From: [Mycobacterium] vasticus
GTDB lineage: Bacteria; Actinomycetota; Actinomycetes; Mycobacteriales; Mycobacteriaceae
NCBI RefSeq assembly: GCF_020181595.1
Contig: NZ_CP084028.1
Coordinates: forward strand, 3,711,291-3,748,321
Reading direction: 5' to 3'
DNA length: 37,031 bases
The position numbers were made by a program, and so were the translations under genes. Positions 1-7,688 of the stretch are shown here, one piece after another (position 1 is the stretch's first letter; each line of letters opens with the position of its first letter). The notes below the pieces were generated by a model. The model was not told the DNA's origin. It ran no database searches and was given only the letters and a program-made list of their open reading frames with translations.

Positions 1-114
1 GCCCACAACCGGCTGCCACATCGCCCCAGGCTGGGGGAATTACGTGACAGACGGGGTGGGGGAATTACGTGACGGACAACCCCTCAAGCTGGGGGAATTA
101 CGTGACCGCTGACA
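1..114. repeat. End of a second IS21-like element with three direct repeats
   Basis: A 17-bp unit, TGGGGGAATTACGTGAC, occurs three times without mismatch at 32-48, 57-73 and 90-106. Short, unequally spaced direct repeats near the tip are typical of IS21-family ends, where the transposase binds. If the tip is placed at 114, the reverse complement reads TGTCAGCGGTCACG, starting with the TG expected for this family. The reading frame of the neighbouring leftward gene changes from plausible protein to low-complexity residues at this point. The transposase genes would lie left of the window. The repeats differ from those of the complete element at 1799-4444, so this is a different element. Assignment to IS21 is inference. 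Confidence 0.55.
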
Positions 115-735
115 CAAGACGGCCTGGCCGGACGAGTCGATCTGCGCAGCATCACGAATCAACGCGTCTGCGGCGGTCGCCGGCATTCGTCCGCCCATTC
201 CCGGCCTCACCCCGAAGGATCGATCCCGGAAACTCCAGAACTCTCCCGACACAGTCGTATCCGCGATGGTGACGGACCCGGCTGCCCGGCCGTGTTGGTA
301 GAACCGCCGATAGTCATCGACGACGGCACCGCCCACCCGCGTGAAGTGGTGTGACTCCTCGTACGGATCGAACTGTGCGCGCCATATCAGGTCAAAGGAC
401 ACCGGCGAATCAGCACACTTCTCTGCCACCAACCGAAACTCTCGCAACCCCTCGACCACTTCGATCCGCAGCGGGCCGACAGCCGGACTGAAATCGGGCC
501 GAAGCAGCCGCGAGACTCGCAGGTTGTGTTGAACACCGTCGACGACGGCCGAGGCGAAGCCGTCCACCACACCAGTGTTCTTGTAGACGCCCACCCCAAT
601 GGCAAGCCCGATCCGGCCTTGTTCGTCGTAAACGATGAACCAGTAGCGGTCAAAGAACCGCGGGTCGCTGTTGCCGGCATGATCCATCGTCGTCGCCAAC
701 TGATGGACCGGGTAGTCGTCATACTGCGTTAGCAC
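115..735 (-). pseudogene. 3'-truncated gene of a lipocalin/CrtC-like (DUF7064-type) hypothetical protein
   Basis: The leftward frame encodes about 207 native residues. It then runs into the IS-like end and stops at 40-42 after some 24 element-derived residues. The preferred start is GTG at 735, preceded by GGAGG at a workable distance; the frame is open up to 861 but that extension is basic and low in quality. The residues after the start (YDDYPVHQ, then DPRFFDRYWF) and the later SGEFWSFRDRSFGVRPG stretch resemble mycobacterial DUF7064/hydroxyneurosporene-synthase-like proteins of beta-sandwich fold, with no defined reaction. The family call is from memory and tentative. The C-terminal part of the fold appears to be missing. 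The gene is divergent from the LLM gene at 982, and the pair may have worked together before both were cut. Confidence 0.5.
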
Positions 736-981
736 GACCTCGACCTCCACGGTTGTCTCATCGATACCGAAGACACCACGACGACCTCGATGAGAATGCT
801 TGCGCCGCTGAGCCCCTCTACTGACGATGCCGAAACCGCGGTGCGGTAGCCATGCTTGCACTGATCTACAGGGACCTGGCGCCGTGGCCGCGGGAACGTC
901 ATTTTCGCGTGCGCAATCCCGTCGGCTGTCGGTGTCAACGAGGGGTTAACTACGAGACAGTTCATCCAGAATGGAGCCCTC
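736..981. promoter_or_regulatory. Divergent intergenic region with a 9-bp inverted repeat
   Basis: The 246 bp between the two truncated, divergent genes should hold both promoters. A perfect inverted repeat, TCTCATCGA at 756-764 and TCGATGAGA at 787-795, is separated by 22 nt and lies 21 nt upstream of the preferred GTG start of the leftward gene. It could be an operator or chance. GGAGC ending 7 nt before the ATG at 982 is the probable ribosome binding site of the rightward gene. No small gene is evident here. Confidence 0.3.
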
Positions 982-1860
982 ATGACGAATGCCACGGTGC
1001 AGACGGCGCTGCCGTTCACATTCGGTCGTACCATCGCGCCCCAAGCGGCCGGCGAGTTCGCGCGCGCGATCGAGGCATCGGGCGTCGTCGATGACTTTCA
1101 GTCGGTTGATCAACTTGTCAGCTGGACGACCCGTCAGCTTTGGAAGCCAGAGAATACGCCGCTGGCCAACGTCGTGGCCGATCCCGATTCGTTCGCCGAC
1201 GCGTTTCTGCTCGCGGCCTATGCCTCAGCTACGACGCAGCGGCTCGGGCTGTCCGTCAGTACCGATGCCATCCGCCGCGGGCCTGCCGAACTGATGCAGA
1301 CGATGCTGACTCTGGCGGGTGCCACAGATCGCCGCGTCGCGATAACTCTGGGCGCAGGAGAGCTCAAGCAGGCCAAGCCGTTTGGATACAAACGATCAGA
1401 GGGACTCAAACGCCTCGAAGACCACTTGAAGATCTCGCGCCTGTTATTGGACTGTGACGAGCCCTTTGACTTCGATGGTCACTACTGGACATACCGACAG
1501 GCCTGGATCGGCTCCGGCAAGTTGCGCAAACCCGAGATCTGGACGATGGGCGGTGGGCCGAAGCTGGCCGAACTATCCGCCCAGTACGCGGACGGTTGGA
1601 CCACGGCGATTCCAAACGCATTCTTCACACCCGAGGCCTTCGGCCGGGAAGTCAAGCGAATAAAGGATCTGCTTGAGAAAAACGGACGAGACCCCGATAC
1701 GTTCGCGATGGGTATCTGGGCAGCCGTGATGCTGCATGACAACCCTGAGATTCTTGACCGCGCCATGTCGAATCCGTTGGTGAAGTACATGGCTGCGGTG
1801 TCGGCGGACATGAAAAACTGCCCACTGGCGGACATGAAAGTGCCCAGTAGCGGCCATTAA
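982..1860 (+). pseudogene. 3'-truncated LLM-class F420/flavin oxidoreductase
   Basis: A luciferase-like monooxygenase-fold oxidoreductase, long type. Segments such as ITLGAGELKQAKPFGY, KPEIWTMGGGPKLAEL and QYADGWTTAIP align by eye with the phthiodiolone/phenolphthiodiolone ketoreductase branch (Rv2951c), whose members are about 380 residues. Only about 272 native residues remain. From base 1799 the frame reads into the left end of the IS21-family element, which supplies about 20 foreign residues (SADMKNCPLADMK and on) before TAA at 1858-1860. The missing C-terminal quarter is not visible right of the element at 4445, so the insertion was accompanied or followed by a deletion or rearrangement. 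The product is probably non-functional. Base composition looks less GC-rich than the core genes to the right. Confidence 0.75.
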
Positions 1861-1918
1861 GAACTGCCCACCAGCGGACACGAAAGTGCTCGCTGGCGGT
1901 CATGAATCTGCCCAGACC
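1803..1918. repeat. Left-end multiple terminal repeats of the IS21-family element
   Basis: Five imperfect tandem copies of a unit close to GGCGGACATGAAAACTGCCC occur at about 1803-1826, 1827-1848, 1849-1872, 1873-1894 and 1895-1918. Copies 1 and 2 are the best conserved. Such arrays are binding sites for IstA in this family. About 95 bp separate the array from the istA start. Confidence 0.75.
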
Positions 1919-2014
1919 TGTTTGGTGCCGCGCGGCGCGTCAGCGCCGTGGCGGCCTCTCCTGCGGTTTCGATGTCGATGCCTAGTCGAAACGAAACCCG
2001 CAGGAGAGACCTAC

Positions 2015-3529
2015 GTGAAGTCTGACGGAGAACTCATGGAAATACTCAATGCCTACGACCTGACCGGGTCCTACCGGGCGGCCGCCGAGCTGTGCGGGTG
2101 CTCGCACCACACCGTCAAGAAGGCCGTCGCCGACCGTAACGCCGGTCTGCCGCCGGCGACGCGGCGGGCCCGGATGATCGATGATTGGCGCGATGTCTTG
2201 GAGGGCTGGGTCGCTGATTCGAAGGGCAAGATCCGCGGCGACAAGGCCCACGACAAACTCGTTGCGTTGGGCTATGCCGGCACCGACCGCACCACCCGGC
2301 GTGCGGTGGCCGAGATCAAAGCCCAATGGCGACTGGGCAATACACGTGTGCACCGGCCGTGGATCACCGAGCCCGGCTTGTGGTTGCAGTACGACTTTGC
2401 CGACGGCCCTGTGGTGGCCGGCGGCAAGGTCGTGTTGCTGGTGGCCTGGCTTGCGTGGAGTCGCTACCGCGTGGTGATCGCACTGCGGGACCGCACTGCG
2501 CCCAGTGTGTTCGCCGGCCTGGATCGCATCTTCCGGATCGTTGGGGGCGCCCCGACCTATCTACTGACCGACAATGAGAAAACCGTCACCACCGGCCATA
2601 TCGCCGGGGTGCCGGTGCGCAACCGCGTCGCGGTCACCTTCGGTCGCTACTACGGCATCTCGGTGCTGACCTGCGAGCCGGCCGACCCGGCCTCCAAGGG
2701 CGGGGTGGAAAACGCCGTCAAGCTCGCCAAAGCCGACATCGTGCCCACCGAGACCAACCTGCTGCCCCACTACGACACCTTCGCCGACGTGGAGGCCGCG
2801 TGTGCGGGGTTCACCGCCGAAATCAACGCCCGCACCCACCGCACCACGGGCCGGCGGCCGGTCGAGATGCTCACCGCGGAACGACCGGCCCTGCACGCAA
2901 TTCCTGACCTGCCGCACACCGCTGCGTTGGGGGTGACCCGCCGGGTTCCCGACAACACCCCCATGGTCACCTTCGAACACTGCCAATACTCCGTGCCGGC
3001 AACATTATTGGGTCAGACCGTGTGGATCCGCCACCACGGCGGCACCGACGAAATCGTGATCTGCGCCCTCGATGACGGCGGCCCGGTCGAGGTCGCCAGA
3101 CACCGCCGCGCCACCCCGGGCAGTCCGGCCATCGACGATGCTCATTTCCCCGATCATCGCGACAAGGTGCCCGGCGACTACCGGGTGCGGGCCCGCACCG
3201 TCAGCGAGCAGACGTTTGTGGCACTCGGGCCAGGTGCGAGGGTGTGGCTCAAAGAAGCCGCCGCCGTCGGCACCGAACGGATCCTGCAGAAAATGGCTCA
3301 TGCGGTGCAACTGTCGGCTCTGGTCGGCCGCGCCGACGTCGACTGGGCGCTCGGGCATGCCGCCGTGCACGGCCGTTTCGCCACCGGCGACCTGGACTCT
3401 ATCCTGGCGGCCAAAGGCCTCGATGTCACCCGCCGCGGCGCCAACGAGGACACCTCCCTGGCCCAAGGCACCCAAGGATGGAACCTGTTCGGCGCCACCA
3501 TCATCACCACCGGTGAGGCGGGCATCTGA
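2015..3529 (+). CDS. istA: IS21-family transposase IstA
   Basis: A 504-residue DDE recombinase that cuts and joins the element ends. The start is GTG at 2015, preceded by CAGGAGAG at good spacing; the frame is open upstream to 1886 but lacks such a site there. An N-terminal helix-turn-helix (about residues 15-45, around GSYRAAAELCGCSHHTVKKA) precedes a retroviral-integrase-like core. Candidate catalytic acids are the Asp in LQYDFADGP, the Asp in LLTDNEK and the Glu in SKGGVENAVKLAK, in the expected order. A C-terminal beta-rich domain follows. The stop codon overlaps the istB start (TGATGA). It appears intact. Residues downstream of the core are typical of actinobacterial IstA proteins. Confidence 0.93.
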   Translation: MKSDGELMEILNAYDLTGSYRAAAELCGCSHHTVKKAVADRNAGLPPATRRARMIDDWRDVLEGWVADSKGKIRGDKAHDKLVALGYAGTDRTTRRAVAEIKAQWRLGNTRVHRPWITEPGLWLQYDFADGPVVAGGKVVLLVAWLAWSRYRVVIALRDRTAPSVFAGLDRIFRIVGGAPTYLLTDNEKTVTTGHIAGVPVRNRVAVTFGRYYGISVLTCEPADPASKGGVENAVKLAKADIVPTETNLLPHYDTFADVEAACAGFTAEINARTHRTTGRRPVEMLTAERPALHAIPDLPHTAALGVTRRVPDNTPMVTFEHCQYSVPATLLGQTVWIRHHGGTDEIVICALDDGGPVEVARHRRATPGSPAIDDAHFPDHRDKVPGDYRVRARTVSEQTFVALGPGARVWLKEAAAVGTERILQKMAHAVQLSALVGRADVDWALGHAAVHGRFATGDLDSILAAKGLDVTRRGANEDTSLAQGTQGWNLFGATIITTGEAGI

Positions 3530-4317
3530 TGAGCACCCACACGACCGCAAGCATGGCCACTGCCCAGTTGCCGGCCGAGGTGGAGTCGTTGATGAAGGCC
3601 CTGCGGTTGCCGCACGCCCGCGCGATCGCCGCCGACGTGCTGGCCACCGCCCGGGCCCAACGCTGGGACCCTACCGAAGTCATCAAAGCGTTGCTGAACG
3701 AAGAAGCCGCCGGACGAGCCCGCTCCATGCTGGCCTCACGCCGCAAAGCTGCGGGCTTCCCGACCGGCAAAACCTTTGACGCCTGGGACCCAGGCGCCTC
3801 CTCGATCCCGCTGCCCACCCAGCAGGCGTTGCAGACCCTGGAATGGGTCGAGCGTCGGGAGAATCTGGTGGTCTGCGGGCCGGCCGGCACCGGTAAGACA
3901 TTCTTCCTGGAGGCGTTGGGACAGAAAGTGATTGAGGCCGGGATGCCGGTAGCGTGGTTCACTCTCGAACAGATCGGCGTGCTGGTGCGGGCTCACCGTG
4001 CCGACGACTCACTGGGCAAGGCGGTCGCCAAGATTGTGCGCGCTGAACTCGTCGTCATTGATGACGTAGGCCTGTTGCCGGTCGGTGCTGATGCCGCTGA
4101 AGGGCTCTACCGCATTGTCGAAGCCGCCTACGAACGGAAATCGGTCGCGATCTCCTCGAACCTGCACCCGAGCGGATTCGATGAGCTGATGCCCAAAACG
4201 CTGGCCACCGCGACCGTCGACCGGCTGCTGCACCACGCCCACCTGTGCCAAACCAGCGGCGACTCCGTGCGCCTGGCCCAGGCCCTACACGGGAAAGGGG
4301 TCAAGCCCTTGAGCTGA
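3529..4317 (+). CDS. istB: IS21-family helper ATPase IstB
   Basis: A 262-residue DnaC/IstB-type AAA+ ATPase that assists IstA in target selection and strand transfer. The N-terminal helical domain contains EEAAGRARSMLASRRKAAGFP, typical of IstB. A Walker A motif (GPAGTGKT) lies near residue 120 and a Walker B-like LVVIDDVGLL near residue 175. A sensor-like ISSNL segment follows. The ATG overlaps the istA stop. Its length matches the family, and no frameshift is visible, so the element may be able to transpose. Confidence 0.93.
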   Translation: MSTHTTASMATAQLPAEVESLMKALRLPHARAIAADVLATARAQRWDPTEVIKALLNEEAAGRARSMLASRRKAAGFPTGKTFDAWDPGASSIPLPTQQALQTLEWVERRENLVVCGPAGTGKTFFLEALGQKVIEAGMPVAWFTLEQIGVLVRAHRADDSLGKAVAKIVRAELVVIDDVGLLPVGADAAEGLYRIVEAAYERKSVAISSNLHPSGFDELMPKTLATATVDRLLHHAHLCQTSGDSVRLAQALHGKGVKPLS

Positions 4318-4330
4318 ACCGAACCAAACC

Positions 4331-4372
4331 GGTGGCGGACAGACCCTCATGGGCAGATTCGTGTCCGCCACC
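4331..4372. terminator. 10-bp perfect hairpin downstream of istB
   Basis: GGTGGCGGAC at 4331-4340 and GTCCGCCACC at 4363-4372 are perfect inverted copies around a 22-nt loop. The hairpin starts 13 nt after the istB stop. The right arm is also part of the first right-end repeat (the CCGCC-containing unit), so the structure may be a folded pair of oppositely oriented transposase sites rather than a terminator. There is no U-tract, so intrinsic termination is uncertain. Confidence 0.4.
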
Positions 4373-4444
4373 GGGCAGTTCTTATTGGCCACCTACGGGC
4401 AGTCCTCATGTCCGCCCACGGGCAGTTTCCGATGTCCATTGACA
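4351..4444. repeat. Right-end multiple terminal repeats of the IS21-family element
   Basis: Four copies of a GGGCAG-N(8-10)-TGTCC-like unit begin at 4351, 4373, 4397 and 4420. They are in reverse orientation to the five left-end copies and about 22-24 bp apart. The last copy forms the outer tip. The second is the most degenerate. Confidence 0.7.
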
Positions 4445-4673
4445 ACCGACCGCGACGGCCGATCCTTGAGTGCGGCATCACTGGCCCGCCCACCCAAGAA
4501 ACCCCACCCGCGGTCGCACGCTGCAAAGGACCGACCGGCGAACGCGCCCAATGGTGGTGGTACCAACCGTTCCAACCACAGGCGCCACCGACGGCCAATT
4601 AGATCGGCCGCAGGTGAAACTCAAACCGGTTGGGGCACCACATAATTTATCTGCTCTACTCGCTGCCGCACGA
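4445..4673. other. Gene-free stretch between the IS and the nuclease-ATPase gene
   Basis: No convincing coding region is seen. A short rightward frame that starts inside the IS end and stops at about 4602 contains an odd WWWYQPFQPQ tail. It has no recognisable family and no clear ribosome binding site. The missing 3' part of the LLM gene is not here. The last 50 bp, around CATAATTTATC, are AT-rich by comparison and lie just beyond the 3' end of the leftward nuclease-ATPase gene. No tRNA or attachment site was recognised. Confidence 0.4.
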
Positions 4674-6638
4674 TTACCGCACTACCAGTGGGTCATCTTC
4701 CATGCAGTCGCTGCCAACAGCACCGGCCGCCGCCCCTGAGGCAGGCCAGGAGCGCTCCACACGTTGAGCAGCGCCAACAAGCGCACGGAGCACTTCCCGC
4801 GTCTCGCGATCAGTGGAATAGATAACCGTGCCGATCATCCCGCGCGTCAGGAGAACCTTGTACACGTGGCGCACGAGGACATCGAACCGGTTGTCGGGCA
4901 CAGTCTTCGAGTTTCGGAAATCGGGGTCCCTGTTCGCACTGCGGACTGTCACGAACCGCCCTTCCCGCCACACGATATCGGGCCCAAGTACCACGCCGCT
5001 CCAGTCGTATTCGAAGCCCTGGGCGGTGTAGATGCAACCCACCTGACCGAATCCACCCTCGTCGGTGGCCCATAACGCACTGGGAGGCGCCTCTCCGATC
5101 CGCCTGTCACTCTTGCTGTTCCACGGCCGCGACCAGGTTCCGATCTGAACGTCCGGCACCAGTGTCCCGTCTTTTCGAGCATCACTCCACGGCCAGCAAT
5201 ACCCGGCCGACATACGCGCGGAGTATCCCCTCTGTGTTTGCCCCAGCAGATAGTGCTCCATCTCCTCTGGAGTCTCTGCGAGTCGGACCTGGAACTGGGG
5301 GTCACCCGACCACACCGCCGGCGGATGATCGTCGTCGAGCCCAAGCAGCCGGACTACCCAGCGCACGTATTCCTCGCTCCCGCCGCACCGGAACTGCTCA
5401 CCGAGCCCAACATGCTGAAAATCGAGCCCAAGGTGCTGCGCGTGGTGCTCGATCTGCTTGAGGGTTCCCATTTCACCCGGACGCACCACTTGGTGTTCGT
5501 CGAGCAGAAAGACCGGTACCCGGGCGGCGGCGATGAGTTCGTCGATCTGCGGGCGATCGGTACGCAACTCCGCGCGGGTGTACCTGCCGGCGGACGTTTT
5601 CCGGATCCGATGGGCCTCGTCCATAACCAGGACGTCCAGGCCGTTGGGGTCAGCCGCCATGAACTGGTTGAAGTACTTGAACAGGCCCCTGACCTTAGGC
5701 GCCCTGACGGCGGCGACCTTCCGGAGTGTCTGGGTGAAAGAGCGCGAGCCGGTCGCATGGATGACGGTGCGGCCCCGTCGCGCCAGTTCGCCGACAAGAG
5801 AAAGCGCGATGACGCTCTTACCGCTGCCCGGCCCACCGGTCACCGCGATCACCCGCTTGCTGTTTCCAGCTCGCGCGTGCTCAACGGCGTGCATAACCAA
5901 ATCAACTGCCAACTGCTGGTTTCCGATCAACCGGAACTGCGGCCGGTCGCGGATCTCCGCGGCGGCAAGCTTCAGCAGCTGTTTGGACGGGGCCACCGGA
6001 GAGTTCATCAACAGATCGGCCGCCTCACGCCCGGGCCCTGGGGCAAGCCGGGACCGGAGGAAGTCGAACATGGCTCCCTTATCTCCGGCGGTGAAGAACC
6101 GGCCCGAGGTAGAAATCGGCACGGCCAGCAGATCCTTGACCAAAGCGGGATCGGAGGCGTTGTGTAGGTATGCCATTCCCGCCACCGAATCGGGATGCTC
6201 CGCCACCACCCGCGTGAAATCCAAGAGGTACTCGCAATAGCCGCGCACCTGGACCACGGGGTGCAATCGCGGTCCCCCTGGAACCCCCGGTACTTCGACG
6301 ATCTCCGGATCGCCTTCAAAAGTGTAAGCCGCCGACCACTGCTTGAGCTCAACCACGACGTAAGACACTCCGCCGGTCCGGGGGTGGGTGCCGGCAAGGA
6401 CGACATCAGCTCGTTGAGAGGTCAGCGGAAGGTGATACTCGACCAGCATCTCGACCTCGCCGAGGCCGGCCTCGGCAAGGTCGGCAGCCAAGATCGGAAG
6501 GCTCCGCTTCCACGAGGCCTGCTCAGCGGGTGCAGCGCGGCGACCGGTCCGATACAGCATCTGCTCCAGCAACTGTTCGACCAATGACTCGGGCGCCATC
6601 TCACGAACACGATCTGCGGTCGTGCGAATCAGCGTCAC
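4674..6638 (-). CDS. RecB-type nuclease fused to DUF2075 P-loop ATPase/helicase-like protein
   Basis: A 654-residue protein. The preferred start is GTG at 6638 (VTLIRTTADRVRE); the frame is open to 6686, but that extension crosses an 18-bp palindrome and looks non-native. Residues about 60-130 show a RecB-type PD-(D/E)XK nuclease pattern: E67, D78 in QRADVVLAG, E97-L-K99 in VVVELKQW, and a QxxxY motif (Q120, Y124). After a linker comes the DUF2075 NTPase, with Walker A GGPGSGKS (248-255) and DEAH (320-323). Helicase-like C-terminal motifs follow: a GEQFRC segment and IYTAQGFEYDW (near residue 560). This implies ATP-driven DNA or RNA cleavage in the cytoplasm. The architecture recalls single-protein nuclease-helicase immunity (Nhi-type) systems, and IS elements lie alongside. 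Family and motifs are fairly sure; a defence role is inference. Confidence 0.8.
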   Translation of the reverse strand: MTLIRTTADRVREMAPESLVEQLLEQMLYRTGRRAAPAEQASWKRSLPILAADLAEAGLGEVEMLVEYHLPLTSQRADVVLAGTHPRTGGVSYVVVELKQWSAAYTFEGDPEIVEVPGVPGGPRLHPVVQVRGYCEYLLDFTRVVAEHPDSVAGMAYLHNASDPALVKDLLAVPISTSGRFFTAGDKGAMFDFLRSRLAPGPGREAADLLMNSPVAPSKQLLKLAAAEIRDRPQFRLIGNQQLAVDLVMHAVEHARAGNSKRVIAVTGGPGSGKSVIALSLVGELARRGRTVIHATGSRSFTQTLRKVAAVRAPKVRGLFKYFNQFMAADPNGLDVLVMDEAHRIRKTSAGRYTRAELRTDRPQIDELIAAARVPVFLLDEHQVVRPGEMGTLKQIEHHAQHLGLDFQHVGLGEQFRCGGSEEYVRWVVRLLGLDDDHPPAVWSGDPQFQVRLAETPEEMEHYLLGQTQRGYSARMSAGYCWPWSDARKDGTLVPDVQIGTWSRPWNSKSDRRIGEAPPSALWATDEGGFGQVGCIYTAQGFEYDWSGVVLGPDIVWREGRFVTVRSANRDPDFRNSKTVPDNRFDVLVRHVYKVLLTRGMIGTVIYSTDRETREVLRALVGAAQRVERSWPASGAAAGAVGSDCMEDDPLVVR

Positions 6639-6656
6639 GTCGGGGTCCCCAGGGCA

Positions 6657-6690
6657 GCACGAATACATTCGTGCGGGTGGGGACATGTCC
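6657..6690. promoter_or_regulatory. Two palindromes upstream of the nuclease-ATPase gene
   Basis: GCACGAAT-AC-ATTCGTGC (6657-6674) is a perfect palindrome with 8-bp arms. GGACATGTCC (6681-6690) is a second perfect palindrome 6 nt further upstream. The first begins 19 nt before the GTG at 6638, the expected place for a repressor site or a transcript hairpin. It is not a mycobacterial LexA box: the distance between the GAA and TTC halves is 4, not 6. No promoter hexamers were identified with confidence. The remaining 150 bp to the next gene show no coding sequence. Confidence 0.45.
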
Positions 6691-6843
6691 GTGCCGGCTG
6701 GATAAGGCCGGGGAAGTCCGTCGGGCCGCAGAGGTCATGCTAGGGCAGTGCGGCTATTGACCGGCCGCAACCCGCGAGGACTGCCCGTCCTCCATCCGCC
6801 GCGCCAGCGCGGTTTCGGCTGCCAAACGCGCAATACTGAGCCA

Positions 6844-7638
6844 ATGCCTGTCGCCCGCCGAGCGCTCCTCGCGGTCCTGGCCGCCGCCCTGGCCCTGACG
6901 TCCCCTGTTTCGCCGGCCTCGCCCGCCTCCGCCGAGCCGCTGCAGGCCTCGTTCGCGCAGCTGGCAGGCACCATTCCCGCCACCATCGGCATCGCCTACG
7001 CCCCGGTCGGACAGAATGCGGCAGGCACGCTGGGCACCCTGCAGAACGGCGTCGCCTGGTCGACCATCAAGGTGCCGTTGTCCATCGCCGCGATCCACGC
7101 CAACGTCCCCAGCGCCCAGGATCTGGCCGCCAAGGCCGTCACCGCCTCCGACAACGATGCCGCCGAGAAGCTGTGGTCCGAGCTCGGGCCGGCTCCGCAG
7201 GCCGCCCAGCAGGTGCAGGCCGTGCTGCGGGCCGGTGGCGACAGCGGCACCGCGGTCGAATCCCGGCGGCTGCGGCCGGAGTTCAGCGCGTTCGGCCAGA
7301 CCCAGTGGCCACTGGCCCGCCAGGCCGTGTTCGCGGCGCACCTGCCGTGTCTGGGCGTGGCCGCACCCGTCTACCGCCTGATGAACAACACCGTTACGGA
7401 TCAACGCTGGGGCCTGGCCAGCCTTGGTGTCCCCACCAAGGGCGGCTGGGGCCCCGGACCGAGCGGCGGGTATCTGGTGCGGCAGTTCGGCGTCGTCCGC
7501 GGTCCCCAGGGCGACGTCGGGGTCGCGCTGGCCGCCGAACCGAATAACGGCAGCTTCGACGCCGGGGTGGCTGCGCTGAATCAGATGACCCAATGGCTGT
7601 CCGCCAATGCCGCCGCCCTACCGGGTGGCCACTGCTAG
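6844..7638 (+). CDS. Secreted class A beta-lactamase-fold serine hydrolase-like protein
   Basis: A 264-residue exported protein. The ATG at 6844 is followed by a classical signal peptide (MPVARR, a hydrophobic stretch, then Ala-rich SPASPASA before EPLQ at about residue 30). The mature part keeps three active-site signatures of the penicillin-recognising fold in order: S73-T-I-K76 (SxxK), S102-D-N104 (SDN) and K199-G-G (in place of KTG). No Glu166-type omega loop was recognised, so antibiotic hydrolysis is doubtful; a cell-wall or esterase-like role is possible. C169 and C264 could form a disulfide. No sterol link is seen. It is rightward and separate from gabD2 by 50 bp. Confidence 0.7.
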   Translation: MPVARRALLAVLAAALALTSPVSPASPASAEPLQASFAQLAGTIPATIGIAYAPVGQNAAGTLGTLQNGVAWSTIKVPLSIAAIHANVPSAQDLAAKAVTASDNDAAEKLWSELGPAPQAAQQVQAVLRAGGDSGTAVESRRLRPEFSAFGQTQWPLARQAVFAAHLPCLGVAAPVYRLMNNTVTDQRWGLASLGVPTKGGWGPGPSGGYLVRQFGVVRGPQGDVGVALAAEPNNGSFDAGVAALNQMTQWLSANAAALPGGHC

Positions 7639-7688
7639 CAGGTAGGTTGGCCGGTAACGCCCTTGTTACCCGCGAGTAGGAGGCCGCC

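Larger units (their letters stand above)
1799..4444 (+). mobile_element. Complete IS21-family insertion sequence (istA-istB)
   Basis: The element is 2,646 bp. Its ends, read inward, are TGTCGGCGGACATGAAAAAC... at 1799 and TGTCAATGGACATCGGAAAC... (reverse strand from 4444). They match at 19 of 25 positions and both begin with TG. Inside each end are several imperfect 22-24 bp repeats. It encodes an IstA DDE transposase and an IstB AAA+ helper with overlapping stop and start codons, the standard IS21 arrangement. The 8 bp on either side (GGCTGCGG left, ACCGACCG right) do not match, so no target duplication is visible. This suggests recombination between copies or an adjacent deletion after insertion. 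The left tip lies inside an LLM oxidoreductase gene. Confidence 0.88.

Noticed and set aside
32..106. Three regularly placed 17-bp repeats as a CRISPR array
   Set aside because: Spacers would be only 8 and 16 bp, there are just three copies and no cas genes; the pattern fits IS21-type terminal repeats better.
1791..4452. Target-site duplication around the IS21-family element
   Set aside because: GGCTGCGG on the left and ACCGACCG on the right do not match, nor do shorter flanks.
4408..4602. Small rightward gene with a WWWYQPFQPQ ending
   Set aside because: It begins inside the IS end, has no convincing ribosome binding site and no recognisable family; probably chance or a gene fragment.
6657..6674. 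18-bp palindrome as a LexA (SOS) box
   Set aside because: Mycobacterial LexA sites need GAAC-N4-GTTC; here GAA and TTC are separated by 4 bases and the C/G positions do not match.
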